Below are positions 5,777 to 5,816 of a stretch of DNA of 5,816 bases, in pieces. The DNA is from Verrucomicrobiota bacterium (lineage in GTDB: Bacteria > Verrucomicrobiota > Kiritimatiellia > B70-G9), in assembly GCA_003641465.1 (NCBI GenBank), contig QNAJ01000107.1, positions 1-5,816 on the forward strand, read 5' to 3'. Positions within the stretch are counted from its first letter, which is position 1. Each line of letters begins with the position of its first letter. A program made the position numbers and the translations under genes. A model generated the notes under the pieces. It was not told the origin of the DNA. It was given only the letters and a program-made list of their open reading frames with translations, and did no database searches.

Positions 5777-5816
5777 TTGGTAAATAGTTCATGGGTAATG
5801 GTTGATTGGGGAAGTC

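Noticed and set aside
5253..5792. Minus-strand open frame of 179 codons across the repeat array, with repeated F-x-x-LE/G-x-F-like peptides
   Set aside because: The 31-bp unit is not a multiple of three, so the repeat changes frame each time and the open frame comes from stop-free TTCCAA/TTGGAA words. Dyad symmetry and fixed DNA spacing explain the region better, and no ribosome site or family resemblance is seen.

Overview
The window is a GC-rich bacterial segment with five complete plus-strand genes, one 5'-truncated plus-strand gene, and a 600-base gene-free tail packed with structured repeats. The organism cannot be fixed from the sequence. The prenyltransferase/squalene-oxidase-repeat protein, the zinc-ribbon membrane protein and the palindrome-rich intergenic DNA are most reminiscent of the PVC superphylum, perhaps a Kiritimatiellota/Verrucomicrobia relative. 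This is an inference of low to moderate confidence.

Layout. Positions 1-699 hold the C-terminal part of an alpha/alpha-toroid (squalene-cyclase-like) repeat protein. A near-consensus sigma70-type promoter (TTGACA, 17 bp, TATAGT; 749-777) then starts a compact unit of five genes. These are an FmdB-type zinc-ribbon protein (816-1094), a zinc-ribbon single-pass membrane protein (1101-1829), a PF09818-type 'ABC-class ATPase' whose P-loop has lost its Lys and Ser/Thr (1861-3567), D-aminoacyl-tRNA deacylase dtd (GTG start, 3601-4056), and a secreted protein that looks like a catalytically dead gluzincin/peptidase-MA relative (4053-5216, ATGA overlap with dtd). Gaps are 6, 31 and 33 nt and a 4-nt overlap, so one transcript is likely. 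The only well-understood enzyme is Dtd, which removes D-amino acids from tRNA. The others do not form a recognised pathway.

The tail (5217-5816) is the most unusual part. From 5293 to 5524 there are eight 15-bp dyads (consensus TTCCAA-NNN-TTGGAA) whose starts fall exactly 31 bp apart (5293, 5324, 5355, 5386, 5417, 5448, 5479, 5510). The five from 5386 on are clear, those at 5355 and 5324 are degenerate, and the one at 5293 is marginal. Several units carry compensatory arm changes, and the central units are flanked by A- and T-tracts spaced at multiples of about 10.5 bp. This looks like a helically phased protein-binding or structured array, not coding DNA. At 5622-5686 an inverted pair of GTAG-headed hairpins resembles a REPIN (a REP doublet mobilised by RAYT transposases), and a third related hairpin lies at 5748-5776.
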